Shown one piece after another: positions 7,748-16,442 of a stretch of 64,000 nucleotides of DNA. The notes below the pieces were generated by a model, which saw only the letters and a program-made list of their open reading frames with translations, did not search any database and was not told where the DNA came from. The first letter of the stretch is position 1. Each line of letters begins with the position of its first letter. A program made the translations under genes and the position numbers. Origin of the DNA: Melghirimyces thermohalophilus (GTDB lineage Bacteria > Bacillota > Bacilli > Thermoactinomycetales > DSM-45169); contig NZ_FMZA01000015.1 of NCBI RefSeq assembly GCF_900102685.1, forward strand, positions 27,813-91,812, in the 5' to 3' direction.

Positions 7748-9079
7748 ATGCAGCGACTCGGGTTCGCAGGATGGTTACTTTGGATCGGGTTGATGAGCTT
7801 CGCTTTGTTGACGCCTACACCTGCAGCCGAAGCGGACTCCGGCGGGAAGGCGGTATACTGGGTTCCGGTGAAACAGGAAGTAGAACGGGGGTTGTTCCGT
7901 TTTCTGGAACGGTCTTTCGAGGAGGCGGAACAGGCGGGAGCCAAAGCGATCGTGTTGGAAATGGATACCCTAGGCGGTGATGTGGGTGCCGCCTTGGATA
8001 TCGGAAAGCTGATTCGCAGTTCCGATATTCCGGTGACGGTTTATATCAAAGGGGAGGCGATATCGGCAGGTTCCTATATTGCACTCAATGCCGATCGCAT
8101 CTTGCTAACCCCTGGGAGTGCGATGGGGGCGGCGGAGCCGCGAACTCTCGACGGAAAAACAGCAGATCCGAAAACCGTTGCCTTCTGGGCTTCCAACATG
8201 CGCGCAGCGGCGGAAGCCACTGACCGTGATCCCGATATTGCCGCCGGCATGGTCGACCGGGAGCTGGTGATCGAGGGCGTAAAAGAGAAGGGCGAACTGA
8301 TCAGTCTGTCTGCGAAAGAGGCCGTCAAACAGAAGATGGCAGAACAGATCGTGACCAATGATGGTGAGGTTTTAAAAACCCTTCATGCCTCGGTTTCTGA
8401 TCGGGTGACGGTCGAAATGACCCCCAGTGAAAAGTTGGCCCGGTTTGTCACCAGCCCCTATGTGATCCCGATTCTGTTTATGATCGGGTTGGCCGGTCTT
8501 GTGATCGAGGTGTTTACTCCCGGTTTCGGGATTCCCGGTGCGATTGGGCTGGGGGCTTTTGGACTCTATTTTTTCGGTCATTATTTGGCCGGTTTTGCCG
8601 GCACAGAAAGTTTGGTTCTGTTTGCTGTCGGTCTCATTCTGATGTTGATTGAATTGTTCGTCTCCGGTTTCGGCATTTTCGGTGTACTCGGCCTTATTTC
8701 CCTGGCTTCATCGGTAGTGATTGCCGCCCAGGACAAGGTGTTCAGCCTGACGGCGCTGGTAATCGCGCTGTTGGTGACGGGGGTTGGGTTGGCCGTCGCC
8801 ATCCGAACCTTCGGAGCCCGGGGAGTGTGGAAGAGGTTTGTGCTAAAAGATGTACAGACCAACCAGAACGGGTACATCCCGCGGAGAGAGCGCCGGGATC
8901 TGGTGGGACAGCGGGGAAAAACCTTGACACCTCTTCGTCCCTCCGGTTCGGCGCTGATCGACGGCCGTCGACAGGATGTGGTAAGTGAAGGCGGATTCAT
9001 CCCTGCCGGAACAGCGGTGGAGGTGGTGGGTGTCCACGGTATCCGTGTCGTGGTGCGCCCTCTGAAAGAGGGAGAATGA
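7748..9079 (+). CDS. NfeD-family membrane serine protease (YqeZ/NfeD1b type)
   Basis: Membrane protein of 443 residues. It has an N-terminal signal (MQRLGFAGWLLWIGLMSFAL) and an extracytoplasmic ClpP-class serine protease domain with LEMDTLGGDVGAALDIG and GEAISAGSYIALNADRI, where the S of SAGSY is the likely nucleophile. Next come four or five membrane helices (residues about 230-350) and a C-terminal OB-fold NfeD domain. The group works with flotillin-like proteins in membrane microdomains. floA follows 25 bp downstream, as in Bacillus yqeZ-yqfA. Confidence 0.92.
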   Translation: MQRLGFAGWLLWIGLMSFALLTPTPAAEADSGGKAVYWVPVKQEVERGLFRFLERSFEEAEQAGAKAIVLEMDTLGGDVGAALDIGKLIRSSDIPVTVYIKGEAISAGSYIALNADRILLTPGSAMGAAEPRTLDGKTADPKTVAFWASNMRAAAEATDRDPDIAAGMVDRELVIEGVKEKGELISLSAKEAVKQKMAEQIVTNDGEVLKTLHASVSDRVTVEMTPSEKLARFVTSPYVIPILFMIGLAGLVIEVFTPGFGIPGAIGLGAFGLYFFGHYLAGFAGTESLVLFAVGLILMLIELFVSGFGIFGVLGLISLASSVVIAAQDKVFSLTALVIALLVTGVGLAVAIRTFGARGVWKRFVLKDVQTNQNGYIPRRERRDLVGQRGKTLTPLRPSGSALIDGRRQDVVSEGGFIPAGTAVEVVGVHGIRVVVRPLKEGE

Positions 9080-9104
9080 TTACATAATATCAAGGAGGAA
9101 TTAG

Positions 9105-10070
9105 ATGCTATCGCTGTTGTTTATCGCAGTTGTTGCGATTGTGGCTCTGTCTATCCTGTTTACGTTTGTTCCGATTATGCTATGGATTTCCGCGATGGCT
9201 TCCGGTGTTTATGTCGGGTTGTCCACACTGATCGGTATGCGCCTGCGGCGGATTGTTCCCGCTCGCATCATCAACCCTTTGATCAAAGCGCGGAAAGCGG
9301 GTCTTCAGGTGAGTATTGAACAGTTGGAGACCCACTACCTGGCTGGTGGAAACGTGGATCGGGTGGTCGACGCCCTGATCGCTGCGCAACGGGCGGATAT
9401 CGACCTGCTGTTTGAACGGGCAGCCGCCATCGACTTGGCCGGGCGGGATGTGTTGGAAGCTGTGCAGATGAGCGTCAATCCCAAGGTGATTGAGACCCCG
9501 GTAGTTTCCGCTGTGGCGAAAGACGGGATCGAAGTGAAAGTGCGAGCCCGGGTCACCGTTCGGGCCAATATTGATCGGTTGGTGGGCGGAGCCGGAGAGG
9601 AGACGATTATCGCCCGCGTCGGTGAAGGGATCGTCACCACCAACGGTTCCGCGGAAAGCCACAAAGAGGTGCTGGAAAATCCGGATCTGATTTCCAATAC
9701 CGTGCTGGAGAAAGGGTTGGATTCCGGGACAGCCTTTGAGATCCTCTCCATCGACATCGCTGATGTGGATGTGGGTAAAAACATCGGAGCCGAATTGCAG
9801 ACCGACCAGGCGGAGGCCGACAAAAATATCGCTCAGGCCACGGCGGAGGAACGGCGTGCCATGGCTGTGGCCAAAGAGCAGGAAATGAGCGCCCGCGTTG
9901 AGGAGATGCGCGCCAAGGTGGTGGAATCCGAAGCCATGGTTCCCCAGGCGATGGCCGAAGCGCTGCGCAGTGGAAAATTGGGTGTGATGGATTACTACAA
10001 TATGCAAAATGTGATGGCCGATACAGATATGAGAAAATCCATTTCCAAAACGGATGAAGAGGATCAGTAA
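9105..10070 (+). CDS. floA: Flotillin-like protein FloA
   Basis: Membrane-microdomain scaffold of 321 residues. An N-terminal hydrophobic hairpin (residues 1-45) anchors it, followed by an SPFH-like region. A long Ala/Glu-rich helix ([20 protein letters not shown] and onward) forms the coiled-coil oligomerisation part. AAGGAGGAATTAG precedes the ATG. It pairs with the upstream NfeD protease. FloA affects membrane fluidity, signalling and sporulation in Bacillus. Confidence 0.95.
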   Translation: MLSLLFIAVVAIVALSILFTFVPIMLWISAMASGVYVGLSTLIGMRLRRIVPARIINPLIKARKAGLQVSIEQLETHYLAGGNVDRVVDALIAAQRADIDLLFERAAAIDLAGRDVLEAVQMSVNPKVIETPVVSAVAKDGIEVKVRARVTVRANIDRLVGGAGEETIIARVGEGIVTTNGSAESHKEVLENPDLISNTVLEKGLDSGTAFEILSIDIADVDVGKNIGAELQTDQAEADKNIAQATAEERRAMAVAKEQEMSARVEEMRAKVVESEAMVPQAMAEALRSGKLGVMDYYNMQNVMADTDMRKSISKTDEEDQ

Positions 10071-10097
10071 GGACAGGGCTTAAGGGAGCGTGTATGA

Positions 10098-10550
10098 ATG
10101 GATTGGCTGTTCCAACTGTTAGAAAGTGCCGGTGTACTGATCATTCCGATCCTGTATGTGCTGATCGCCGGATGGATGCGTCGCATGCGGGAAGGAGCCC
10201 AGGAGGTGTCCGCTGATGGTGGGGACTCTCCCCGAACGCCCTATGAACACCAGAACATAGAAGTTGATTCCCGATCGATGACGGGAGATGGTGATGGTGA
10301 GGAGAAACGGCCGCCGCAGCCGCTCTCCCAGCCCGCTCCCTCCACCGCTGCGGTTTCTGCCGAAGCGACGGAGATGGAACCGATACGATCCCCTTCCCAA
10401 CCGCGGAAGGAGAATGCCTCCGGTTCGCTCCTCTCGTTGGCGGAGATGAATAAAGATGAATGGCGACGTGCCTTGATTCTTAAGGAGATCTTGGATGAGC
10501 CGGTTTCTCGCCGCTCCCGTCGCCGTTCCTGGAGCAAAGGGTATAGGTAA
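10098..10550 (+). CDS. Single-pass membrane hypothetical protein (yqfB position)
   Basis: Unrecognised 150-residue protein. It has one N-terminal membrane segment (LFQLLESAGVLIIPILYVLIAGW), then a long low-complexity polar region rich in Ser, Pro, Glu and Arg, and an Arg-rich C-terminus (SRRSRRRSWSKGYR). It follows floA by 27 bp and precedes a terminator, so it probably belongs to the NfeD-FloA unit. The location matches yqfB in Bacillus, but I see no sequence signature to confirm homology. Confidence 0.7.
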   Translation: MDWLFQLLESAGVLIIPILYVLIAGWMRRMREGAQEVSADGGDSPRTPYEHQNIEVDSRSMTGDGDGEEKRPPQPLSQPAPSTAAVSAEATEMEPIRSPSQPRKENASGSLLSLAEMNKDEWRRALILKEILDEPVSRRSRRRSWSKGYR

Positions 10551-10556
10551 ACGATC

Positions 10557-10587
10557 AAGAACCGATCCCCTAGGATCGGTTCTTTTA
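10557..10587 (+). terminator. Rho-independent terminator after the floA unit
   Basis: A 10-bp stem (GAACCGATCC / GGATCGGTTC) with loop CCTA is followed by TTTT. The flanking A run lets it also serve the convergent minus-strand gene. Confidence 0.9.
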
Positions 10588-10603
10588 CATTTAGGTCTTA
10601 AAA

Positions 10604-10798
10604 TTACTGGAAGGGCCTCCATTTGGTTAACCAAGGGAAGCGCTTTTCCATCGATTGATAACTTTTGCGAACCCTCCGGTTTTTGGGAAAAAAGAAAAGG
10701 GCGCTCATAATGAGAAAGGGAATCCCGGGAAGGATGGGGAGGAGAATCCCTAAGATGCCGATGATCAAAAGAAAAATACCGCTCAAGATCCGTTTCAA
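10604..10798 (-). CDS. Small two-helix membrane protein
   Basis: A 64-residue protein with one or two hydrophobic helices (GIFLLIIGILGILLPILPG and IPFLIMSALFFF) separated by an LPGIP turn, then a basic tail (KNRRVRKSYQSMEKRFPW). The LP-x-LPG-x-PFL pattern resembles DUF454/YbaN-like small membrane proteins, which is only a tentative match. The TTG start has GGGGAGGG seven to eight bases upstream. It converges on the floA-unit terminator. Confidence 0.65.
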   Translation of the reverse strand: MKRILSGIFLLIIGILGILLPILPGIPFLIMSALFFFPKNRRVRKSYQSMEKRFPWLTKWRPFQ

Positions 10799-10957
10799 AC
10801 CCGTCCCTCCCCGCGCAGTCGGTTCAAGTAGTATCTTATGTCGGTCGCTAGGGGAGGATACGGCACTTCACCCGGTACACTAGCTATTTCCATGGAAAGA
10901 TGTATTTCGCATGGATCACAACCTGTCACCCAGACTAAGATACAGGAGGTGAAGAAG

Positions 10958-11155
10958 ATGCCCCGTAGTCGAAATCGCAACCGGCTGTTAGTGCCGGGTG
11001 CCCGTACAGCGATTCAGCAATATAAAGAAGAGATCGCCTCGGAATTTGGTGTTCAGTTGGGCGAATCGAGCACTTCCCGCGCCAATGGCTCGGTGGGAGG
11101 AGAGATCACCAAACGGCTGGTGCGGCAAGCACAACAACAACAATCCGGTGAATGA
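10958..11155 (+). CDS. Alpha/beta-type small acid-soluble spore protein
   Basis: DNA-binding spore protein of 65 residues that coats and protects the spore chromosome. It begins [20 protein letters not shown], includes [14 protein letters not shown] (with the E/F region around the GPR protease cleavage site EIASEFG), then [18 protein letters not shown], all standard for the family. The ATG has ACAGGAGGTGAAGAAG upstream. Expression should be forespore-specific (sigma G), but I could not identify that promoter reliably. A terminator follows. Confidence 0.95.
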   Translation: MPRSRNRNRLLVPGARTAIQQYKEEIASEFGVQLGESSTSRANGSVGGEITKRLVRQAQQQQSGE

Positions 11156-11167
11156 GCAATCGAATCG

Positions 11168-11204
11168 AGGTGCGGTTCCAAAGCCAAGGGCCGCACCTTT
11201 TTTT
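11168..11204 (+). terminator. Rho-independent terminator after the SASP gene
   Basis: AGGTGCGG pairs with CCGCACCT across a loop of about 15 nt, followed by seven T residues. Confidence 0.85.
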
Positions 11205-11277
11205 CGTGGGGTTTTTTGCACATGGTGACTATTCGCGATTCATAAAATTCCTTGACCCCTTTCTTCGTTCCTTGTCC

Positions 11278-11306
11278 TCATATTTAACAGGGCTTGGGCA
11301 TAAACG
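11278..11306 (+). promoter_or_regulatory. Candidate sigma-E promoter for yqfC-yqfD
   Basis: TCATATT (11278-11284), a 14-bp spacer, then CATAAACG (11299-11306). This resembles the sigma-E -35 (ATATT core) and -10 (CATACANT) with the correct spacer; six of eight -10 positions fit. yqfC and yqfD are sigma-E genes in Bacillus subtilis. Confidence 0.5.
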
Positions 11307-11332
11307 TTATTAAGAAGATGGAGGGCTGTTCC

Positions 11333-11611
11333 ATGGGGAAATTGGGCAGCAAATTGAAAAAAGTCGCTTCCGACTGGCTGGATATTCCACAGGATGTCTC
11401 CGCCAACCTACCCCGCGTTCTGATGATCGGCCCCTATCGGGTGCATGTGGAAAATCATCAGGGAGTGGCATCCTTCAGCGAGGGGGAATTACAGCTGAAG
11501 ACCGAAGGCGGGCGGCTTTCCGTCACCGGAAAAAAATTGACCATTCATGCTATTTATCCCGATGAAGTGTGGGTGGAGGGGGAGATCTCAGAGGTGAAGT
11601 TCCTGAGTTAA
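11333..11611 (+). CDS. yqfC: Sporulation protein YqfC
   Basis: A 92-residue protein of the YabP/YqfC family, made in the mother cell during sporulation. It contains DWLDIPQDVSANLPRVLMIG and VHVENHQGVASFSEGELQLK, typical of the family's compact beta fold. ATG 11333 is chosen because GGAGGG lies upstream; the in-frame extension from 11294 has no ribosome site. yqfD follows by 13 bp. Confidence 0.93.
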   Translation: MGKLGSKLKKVASDWLDIPQDVSANLPRVLMIGPYRVHVENHQGVASFSEGELQLKTEGGRLSVTGKKLTIHAIYPDEVWVEGEISEVKFLS

Positions 11612-11624
11612 GGGGAGAGGTCGG

Positions 11625-12836
11625 GTGCTACAAAAAAACAGGTGGCCACAAAATGTAAAAGGGACACTGCAAATGGAGCTGACGGGACCGGAATTAGCCC
11701 GTTTTATCAACGAAGCGGTGCGGGAGCAGCTGGAGATCAGCCAGATCACTTGGATCTCTGAAGAAAAAATTCGATTGTCGATCCCCGTTCCCGATTACTT
11801 TCGCATAAAACCCGTGTTGAAACGAACTGGGACCAAGGGGCGAATCCTCAGCAAAAAGGGTCTTCCCTTTTGGTTGATGCGCCTTCGCAAACGTCAGTTC
11901 TTTCTCTGGGGACTCCTGCTCTTTTTTGTCTTGCTCTATCTGTTGACGTCGGTACTCTGGTCGGTGGAAGTGGAGGGAAACGAAACGGTTCCCACCAAAG
12001 AGATCGTTCGCTTGCTTAAAAAAGAGGGGGTCTTCGTCGGGCAGCTAAAGCATCGCATCCCGGATAACGAAGAGATTCAGTACCGGTTACAAGCCCAGCT
12101 GCCCCAGGTTTCCTGGGTGGGTTTCCGTGTAGAAGGAACGCGGGCAACGGTAACTGTGGTGGAGAAAAAAAGAGTGGATGAACGGGAACAAGGGGAAAAG
12201 GATGGGCCCGTCAACCTGGTAGCCAAACGGGCGGCAATGATTTACGATATGAACGTGGTACGGGGACGACCGGTGGTCGAGGTGAATGATTCCGTTAAAA
12301 AAGGCCAATTGTTGGTCTCTGGAAGATACGGCAACCCGGATGATCCGGACAGTGGGAAGCTGGCAGGGGCGAAGGGAAAAGTGTTCGGGGAGGTCTGGTA
12401 TGAATCCAAGGTGACGGTTCCTTTGCAGCAAAAACGGAAAGTATATACGGGACGCCGGGAAACGGCCCGGTTTCCATTTTTAGCTTCCCGGGTGGTCCGC
12501 CTCCCCTTTTTGTTTCCTGAGACCTTCTCCCGTTATGAAACGATCCAACAGGTGCAAACCCTCCGGTTTCGGGATTGGGAGCTGCCCTTTGGATGGGTGG
12601 AGGAGGAACGTCTGGAAATGGAGTGGGTCTCTTATAAACTGACCGCAAAAGAAGCGATCCAACTGGGGAAAGAGCGCGCTCGGGAGGATCTGTTGCTGAA
12701 GTTGGGCAAGGACGGCCGCATCCTGGGGGAAAAAGTTTTGCACCCTCACGTTGAGCGTGGTAAAGTTGTTATGAAGATCCATTTCGATGTAGTGGAAAAT
12801 ATTGCTGTTCAACAACCGATTTTGCAAGGAGAATGA
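11625..12836 (+). CDS. yqfD: Sporulation protein YqfD
   Basis: A 403-residue membrane protein of the YqfD family, expressed in the mother cell. The N-terminal cytoplasmic part is followed by one membrane helix (FFLWGLLLFFVLLYLLTSVLW, about residues 92-112). A large outer region opens with a POTRA-like segment (VEVEGNETVPTKEIVRLLKK). GTG 11625 has AGGGGAGAGG upstream. Its stop overlaps the phoH ATG (ATGA), so translation is coupled. Confidence 0.93.
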   Translation: MLQKNRWPQNVKGTLQMELTGPELARFINEAVREQLEISQITWISEEKIRLSIPVPDYFRIKPVLKRTGTKGRILSKKGLPFWLMRLRKRQFFLWGLLLFFVLLYLLTSVLWSVEVEGNETVPTKEIVRLLKKEGVFVGQLKHRIPDNEEIQYRLQAQLPQVSWVGFRVEGTRATVTVVEKKRVDEREQGEKDGPVNLVAKRAAMIYDMNVVRGRPVVEVNDSVKKGQLLVSGRYGNPDDPDSGKLAGAKGKVFGEVWYESKVTVPLQQKRKVYTGRRETARFPFLASRVVRLPFLFPETFSRYETIQQVQTLRFRDWELPFGWVEEERLEMEWVSYKLTAKEAIQLGKERAREDLLLKLGKDGRILGEKVLHPHVERGKVVMKIHFDVVENIAVQQPILQGE

Positions 12837-13804
12837 GCCATTTGCAAGAACAGGATAAAATGATCAAAATTCGTTTGCGCGATGCCAATGAGGCTCTCAG
12901 CCTGTTTGGACCCCAGGATGGGTTTTTGCGAATGATTCAGGATCATACCCCCGCCAAAATCGTGTCCCGCGGTGAAGAGGTGGCCATTTTCGGCTCCCCT
13001 GATGAGCTGGAAGTGCTTGGCCACCTGTTTCGTGTGTTGCTCTCGTTGATACGCAAGGGCGTGAAGTTGACCGAACGGGATATCGTCTATGCGGAGCGGT
13101 TAGCCCGGCAAGGTTTGGCCGACGAATTGCTGGAGCTGTACGATGAAGAGATCGGCAGCACCCATAAGGGAAAACCGGTCCGGGTGAAAACCTTGGGCCA
13201 GCGTCACTATGTATCCGCTATCCAGAAGTCCGATATTGTCTTCGGGATCGGTCCAGCCGGAACGGGTAAAACCTTTTTAGCCGTGGCACTGGCCGTTACC
13301 GCGTTGAAAAACAACCGCGTGAAGCGCATCGTGTTAACTCGTCCCGCAGTGGAAGCCGGTGAAAATCTCGGTTTTCTTCCGGGGGACCTGCAGGAGAAAG
13401 TGGATCCTTATCTTCGGCCACTTTACGACAGCCTTTATACCATGTTGGGCGTGGAGCAGGTAAACAAACTGATGGAGCGGGGCATGATCGAAGTGGCCCC
13501 CCTCGCCTATATGCGTGGCCGCACCCTGGAAGATTCTTTTGTGATTCTGGATGAAGCGCAGAACACCACCAACGAACAGATGAAGATGTTTTTGACCCGA
13601 CTGGGATTTGGATCCAAGATGGTCGTCACCGGAGATGTGACCCAAGTGGATCTGCCAAAAGGCAAAAAGCCTGGCTTGAAAGAGGCGGAGCGGATTCTCG
13701 GTTCCGTCGAGGAAATTCAGTTTGTCTACCTGACCCAGGCCGATGTGGTTCGCCATACGCTGGTGCAAAAGGTGATCGACGCTTATGCGGAAGCGGAAGA
13801 GTGA
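12833..13804 (+). CDS. phoH: PhoH-family ATPase
   Basis: Cytoplasmic P-loop ATPase of 323 residues, probably acting on RNA together with YbeY. Walker A is GIGPAGTGKTFLAVALA and Walker B is SFVILDEAQNTT. VVTGDVTQVDLPKGKKPGL is the conserved GDxxQ-type motif. An N-terminal KH-like domain (residues about 10-90) precedes the ATPase. ATG overlaps the yqfD stop. The phoH-pgpH-ybeY order is conserved in Bacillota. Confidence 0.96.
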   Translation: MSHLQEQDKMIKIRLRDANEALSLFGPQDGFLRMIQDHTPAKIVSRGEEVAIFGSPDELEVLGHLFRVLLSLIRKGVKLTERDIVYAERLARQGLADELLELYDEEIGSTHKGKPVRVKTLGQRHYVSAIQKSDIVFGIGPAGTGKTFLAVALAVTALKNNRVKRIVLTRPAVEAGENLGFLPGDLQEKVDPYLRPLYDSLYTMLGVEQVNKLMERGMIEVAPLAYMRGRTLEDSFVILDEAQNTTNEQMKMFLTRLGFGSKMVVTGDVTQVDLPKGKKPGLKEAERILGSVEEIQFVYLTQADVVRHTLVQKVIDAYAEAEE

Positions 13805-13825
13805 CCCGTTAAGGAGTCGGTTGAT

Positions 13826-15967
13826 ATGAAGGCAGGGACACAACCTCCCCCACGCCCCTCTCATCATCGGTTTCGATTGCCGGATCGCTGGAAAAACAGT
13901 CGGCGAGTCCGGCTTTTGCTGTACGTGGGGTTGGGGATTTTTTGTTATCTTTTGTTATTGGAACAAGTATTTCCCCAGCAGATCTCCGATCTGTCACCGG
14001 GGAAAGTGGCCAGTGAGACGATCGTCTCACCGGTGACGAAGGTAGACCAGGTCGCCACGGATCAGGCCCGGGAACAAGCGGCCCAATCCGTCGGCAAACA
14101 GTACCGGATCGATGAACAGTTGACGGAACGGCAAGTCACCCGACTGGATACGTTGTTTGATCGGATCCGCAAAACATTGTCCGACTCCTCTCTCAACGAT
14201 GAAGAGAAAAAGAAGCAGCTGAAGGAAATTCTTCCCCATAACTTGTCGGATTCCTTCTACGAAAGCGTGGTGGGTGTCGGCAAGGGAGAATGGACAGAGA
14301 TGCGTATCTTGAGCCGTGAGGCTTTGCAACAGATTCTGCTGGAAGGGGTTCGTAAGGAAGAGCTGGAGAAGATGCGGGGGCGGGTGGATCAAGCTTTGGT
14401 CACCTCTTCCCTCGGCAGCCAGGCCCGGTTGGTGGTACGGGAACTGACCCGCCACATGATCGTTCCCAATGAATTTTATGATAAAGAACGGACGGAAAAA
14501 TTAAAGGAAGCAGCTCGGGAGAGCGTCGATCCGGTTCCGATCAAAAAAGGGGAAGCGATTGTTAATGCCGGTGAAATCGTCACGAAGGAACAGTACCGCA
14601 ACTTGAAGAACCTCGGATTTTTGCGGGAAAATGTGACACTTGCCCCGTATATTGGGATGGCCTGTCTGATCGCCTTGTTTTTGTGTCTGTTGGCGGTCTT
14701 TGTCCGCCAGTTTCGGCCGGATGTATACAGGAACAATATCAAGACGACGATGCTTTTGTCCGTCTTTCTGTTGACTCTGTTGGGCATGAAGGTGGTCAGC
14801 CTGGGGCAGAATCTGGAATATAGCACGGTGGGGTACTTGGCGCCGGCGGCCTTGGGGACGATGCTGATCGCGCTGCTCCTCGATCTATCCCTCGCGCTGT
14901 GGAGCAGTGTGTTGTTTGGCATCTTTGCAGCGATGTTTTTTAATGGCGATAATCAGGTTTTGTTTGATTTCCGCTACGGACTGGTAGCTCTGGTCAGTGG
15001 GACGGCGGCGGCTTTATCCCTCGCCGGCGTTCGCAACCGATTATCGATTTTCCGCGCGGGACTGATATCCTCTGCGGCCAGCGTGATCACCATCGTCGCC
15101 TTGTATGTCTTGGTGCCTGTGGATGGAAATTGGACGGTTCTGCTCCAATCCATCGGCTTCGGAGCCGCTAGCGGCATCTTTTCCGCTGTTTTAACGATTG
15201 GCTTTTTGCAACACTTTGAGACGTTGTTTGATATGTTGTCACCGCTTCGTCTCTTGGAACTGTCCAATCCCAATCATCCCTTGCTGCGCAAATTGCTGAT
15301 CGAAACACCGGGCACCTACCACCATTCTGTCATTGTCGGCAATTTGGCGGAAGCGGCAGCTGAAGCGATCGGCGCCGATGGACTTTTGTGTCGGGTGGGG
15401 GCTTATTATCACGATTTGGGGAAGACAAAACGGCCCCAGTTTTTCATCGAAAATCAGCTCCATACGGATAATCCTCATGACAAGCTGTCGCCCAATTTGA
15501 GCAAGAGCATCATTATTTCCCATGCCCGGGACGGCTACGAAATCCTACGGAAACATAATATCCCCACCCCGATCTGCGATATTGCCGCTCAACACCACGG
15601 GACCACTTTGCTCAAATATTTTTATCACAAAGCTCGTGAGCAATGCGACGGGACGGAGGTACTGGAGGCCGATTACCGCTATCCCGGCCCCAAAGCCCAG
15701 TTTAAAGAGGCGGCGATTGTAGGGATTGCCGACAGCGTGGAAGCTGCAGTCCGCTCTTTGGCTCGTCCCACTCCGGAACGGGTGGAAAACATGGTGCGAA
15801 AAATTATCCGGGATCGGTTGGAAGATGGTCAGTTTAACGAGTGTGACCTGACTTTGAAGGAATTGGACTTGATTGCCCGATCCATATGTGAAACGCTGCA
15901 GGGAATCTTTCATTCCCGTATCAAATATCCCGATGAAAAGCAGGGGAAAGGGGTGAATTCTGTGTGA
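13826..15967 (+). CDS. pgpH: 7TM-HD cyclic-di-AMP phosphodiesterase PgpH (YqfF)
   Basis: Membrane hydrolase of 713 residues that degrades c-di-AMP. A short cytoplasmic start and first helix (LLLYVGLGIFCYLLLL) precede a large extracellular 7TMR-HDED domain (residues about 55-270). About seven membrane helices follow (270-470), then a cytoplasmic HD domain with TPGTYHHSVIVGNLAEAAAE, CRVGAYYHDLGK and HDKLSPNLSKSIIISHARDG. The HD pair in YYHDLGK is the metal site. An AAGGAG-type ribosome site precedes the ATG. ybeY overlaps its end. Confidence 0.95.
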   Translation: MKAGTQPPPRPSHHRFRLPDRWKNSRRVRLLLYVGLGIFCYLLLLEQVFPQQISDLSPGKVASETIVSPVTKVDQVATDQAREQAAQSVGKQYRIDEQLTERQVTRLDTLFDRIRKTLSDSSLNDEEKKKQLKEILPHNLSDSFYESVVGVGKGEWTEMRILSREALQQILLEGVRKEELEKMRGRVDQALVTSSLGSQARLVVRELTRHMIVPNEFYDKERTEKLKEAARESVDPVPIKKGEAIVNAGEIVTKEQYRNLKNLGFLRENVTLAPYIGMACLIALFLCLLAVFVRQFRPDVYRNNIKTTMLLSVFLLTLLGMKVVSLGQNLEYSTVGYLAPAALGTMLIALLLDLSLALWSSVLFGIFAAMFFNGDNQVLFDFRYGLVALVSGTAAALSLAGVRNRLSIFRAGLISSAASVITIVALYVLVPVDGNWTVLLQSIGFGAASGIFSAVLTIGFLQHFETLFDMLSPLRLLELSNPNHPLLRKLLIETPGTYHHSVIVGNLAEAAAEAIGADGLLCRVGAYYHDLGKTKRPQFFIENQLHTDNPHDKLSPNLSKSIIISHARDGYEILRKHNIPTPICDIAAQHHGTTLLKYFYHKAREQCDGTEVLEADYRYPGPKAQFKEAAIVGIADSVEAAVRSLARPTPERVENMVRKIIRDRLEDGQFNECDLTLKELDLIARSICETLQGIFHSRIKYPDEKQGKGVNSV

Positions 15968-16431
15968 ATCTGAACGTCGAACTGGAAGTTCGTTCCCATC
16001 TGGAACAGCTGCCATCCGCGCTTCTCACATTGATGGAACAATGCCTTGCCGAAGCAGCGGAAATGGAGGAACTGCCTGATTCAGAGGTGTCGGTCACCAT
16101 CGTGGACGATGGGGAAATCCACCGCTTAAATAAGGAATATCGCCAGGTGGACCGTCCGACGGATGTGTTATCCTTCCCACAGTGGGATCCGGAGGAAGAG
16201 TGGAATCTGGATGCAGCCGTTCCCATTCCCTTAGGAGATATCGTCATCTCTTTTCCCCGGGCCCAGGAACAGGCGCAGGCCTACAACCATTCCTTGGAAC
16301 GGGAGCTGGGTTTTTTAGCGGTTCACGGCTTTCTGCATTTGCTCGGTTATGACCACGGGAATAAACAGGCGGAACGGGAAATGTTTTCCCGTCAGGAAGA
16401 AATCCTCTCCCGTGCCGGCCTGAAGAGATAG
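15964..16431 (+). CDS. ybeY: rRNA maturation endoribonuclease YbeY
   Basis: Zinc-dependent single-strand endoribonuclease of 155 residues used in 16S rRNA 3'-end maturation and quality control. The metal-binding motif is seen at the C-terminus in FLAVHGFLHLLGYDHGNKQA (H-x3-H-x5-H). RPTDVLSFPQ is also conserved. The GTG start overlaps the pgpH stop by four bases. Confidence 0.96.
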   Translation: MNLNVELEVRSHLEQLPSALLTLMEQCLAEAAEMEELPDSEVSVTIVDDGEIHRLNKEYRQVDRPTDVLSFPQWDPEEEWNLDAAVPIPLGDIVISFPRAQEQAQAYNHSLERELGFLAVHGFLHLLGYDHGNKQAEREMFSRQEEILSRAGLKR

Positions 16432-16442
16432 AGGTGAAGGGC

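Noticed and set aside
9180..10007. Long minus-strand frame opposite floA
   Set aside because: His/Gly/Asp-rich shadow of a well-identified gene, with no ribosome site.
10887..10898. TTTCCATGGAAA palindrome upstream of the SASP gene
   Set aside because: Short palindrome centred on CCATGG; nothing ties it to a known regulator and chance is likely.
10795..10980. Minus-strand 61-codon frame starting at TTG
   Set aside because: It lies antisense to the SASP start and ribosome site, has no ribosome site of its own, and its cysteine- and proline-containing sequence has no family feature.
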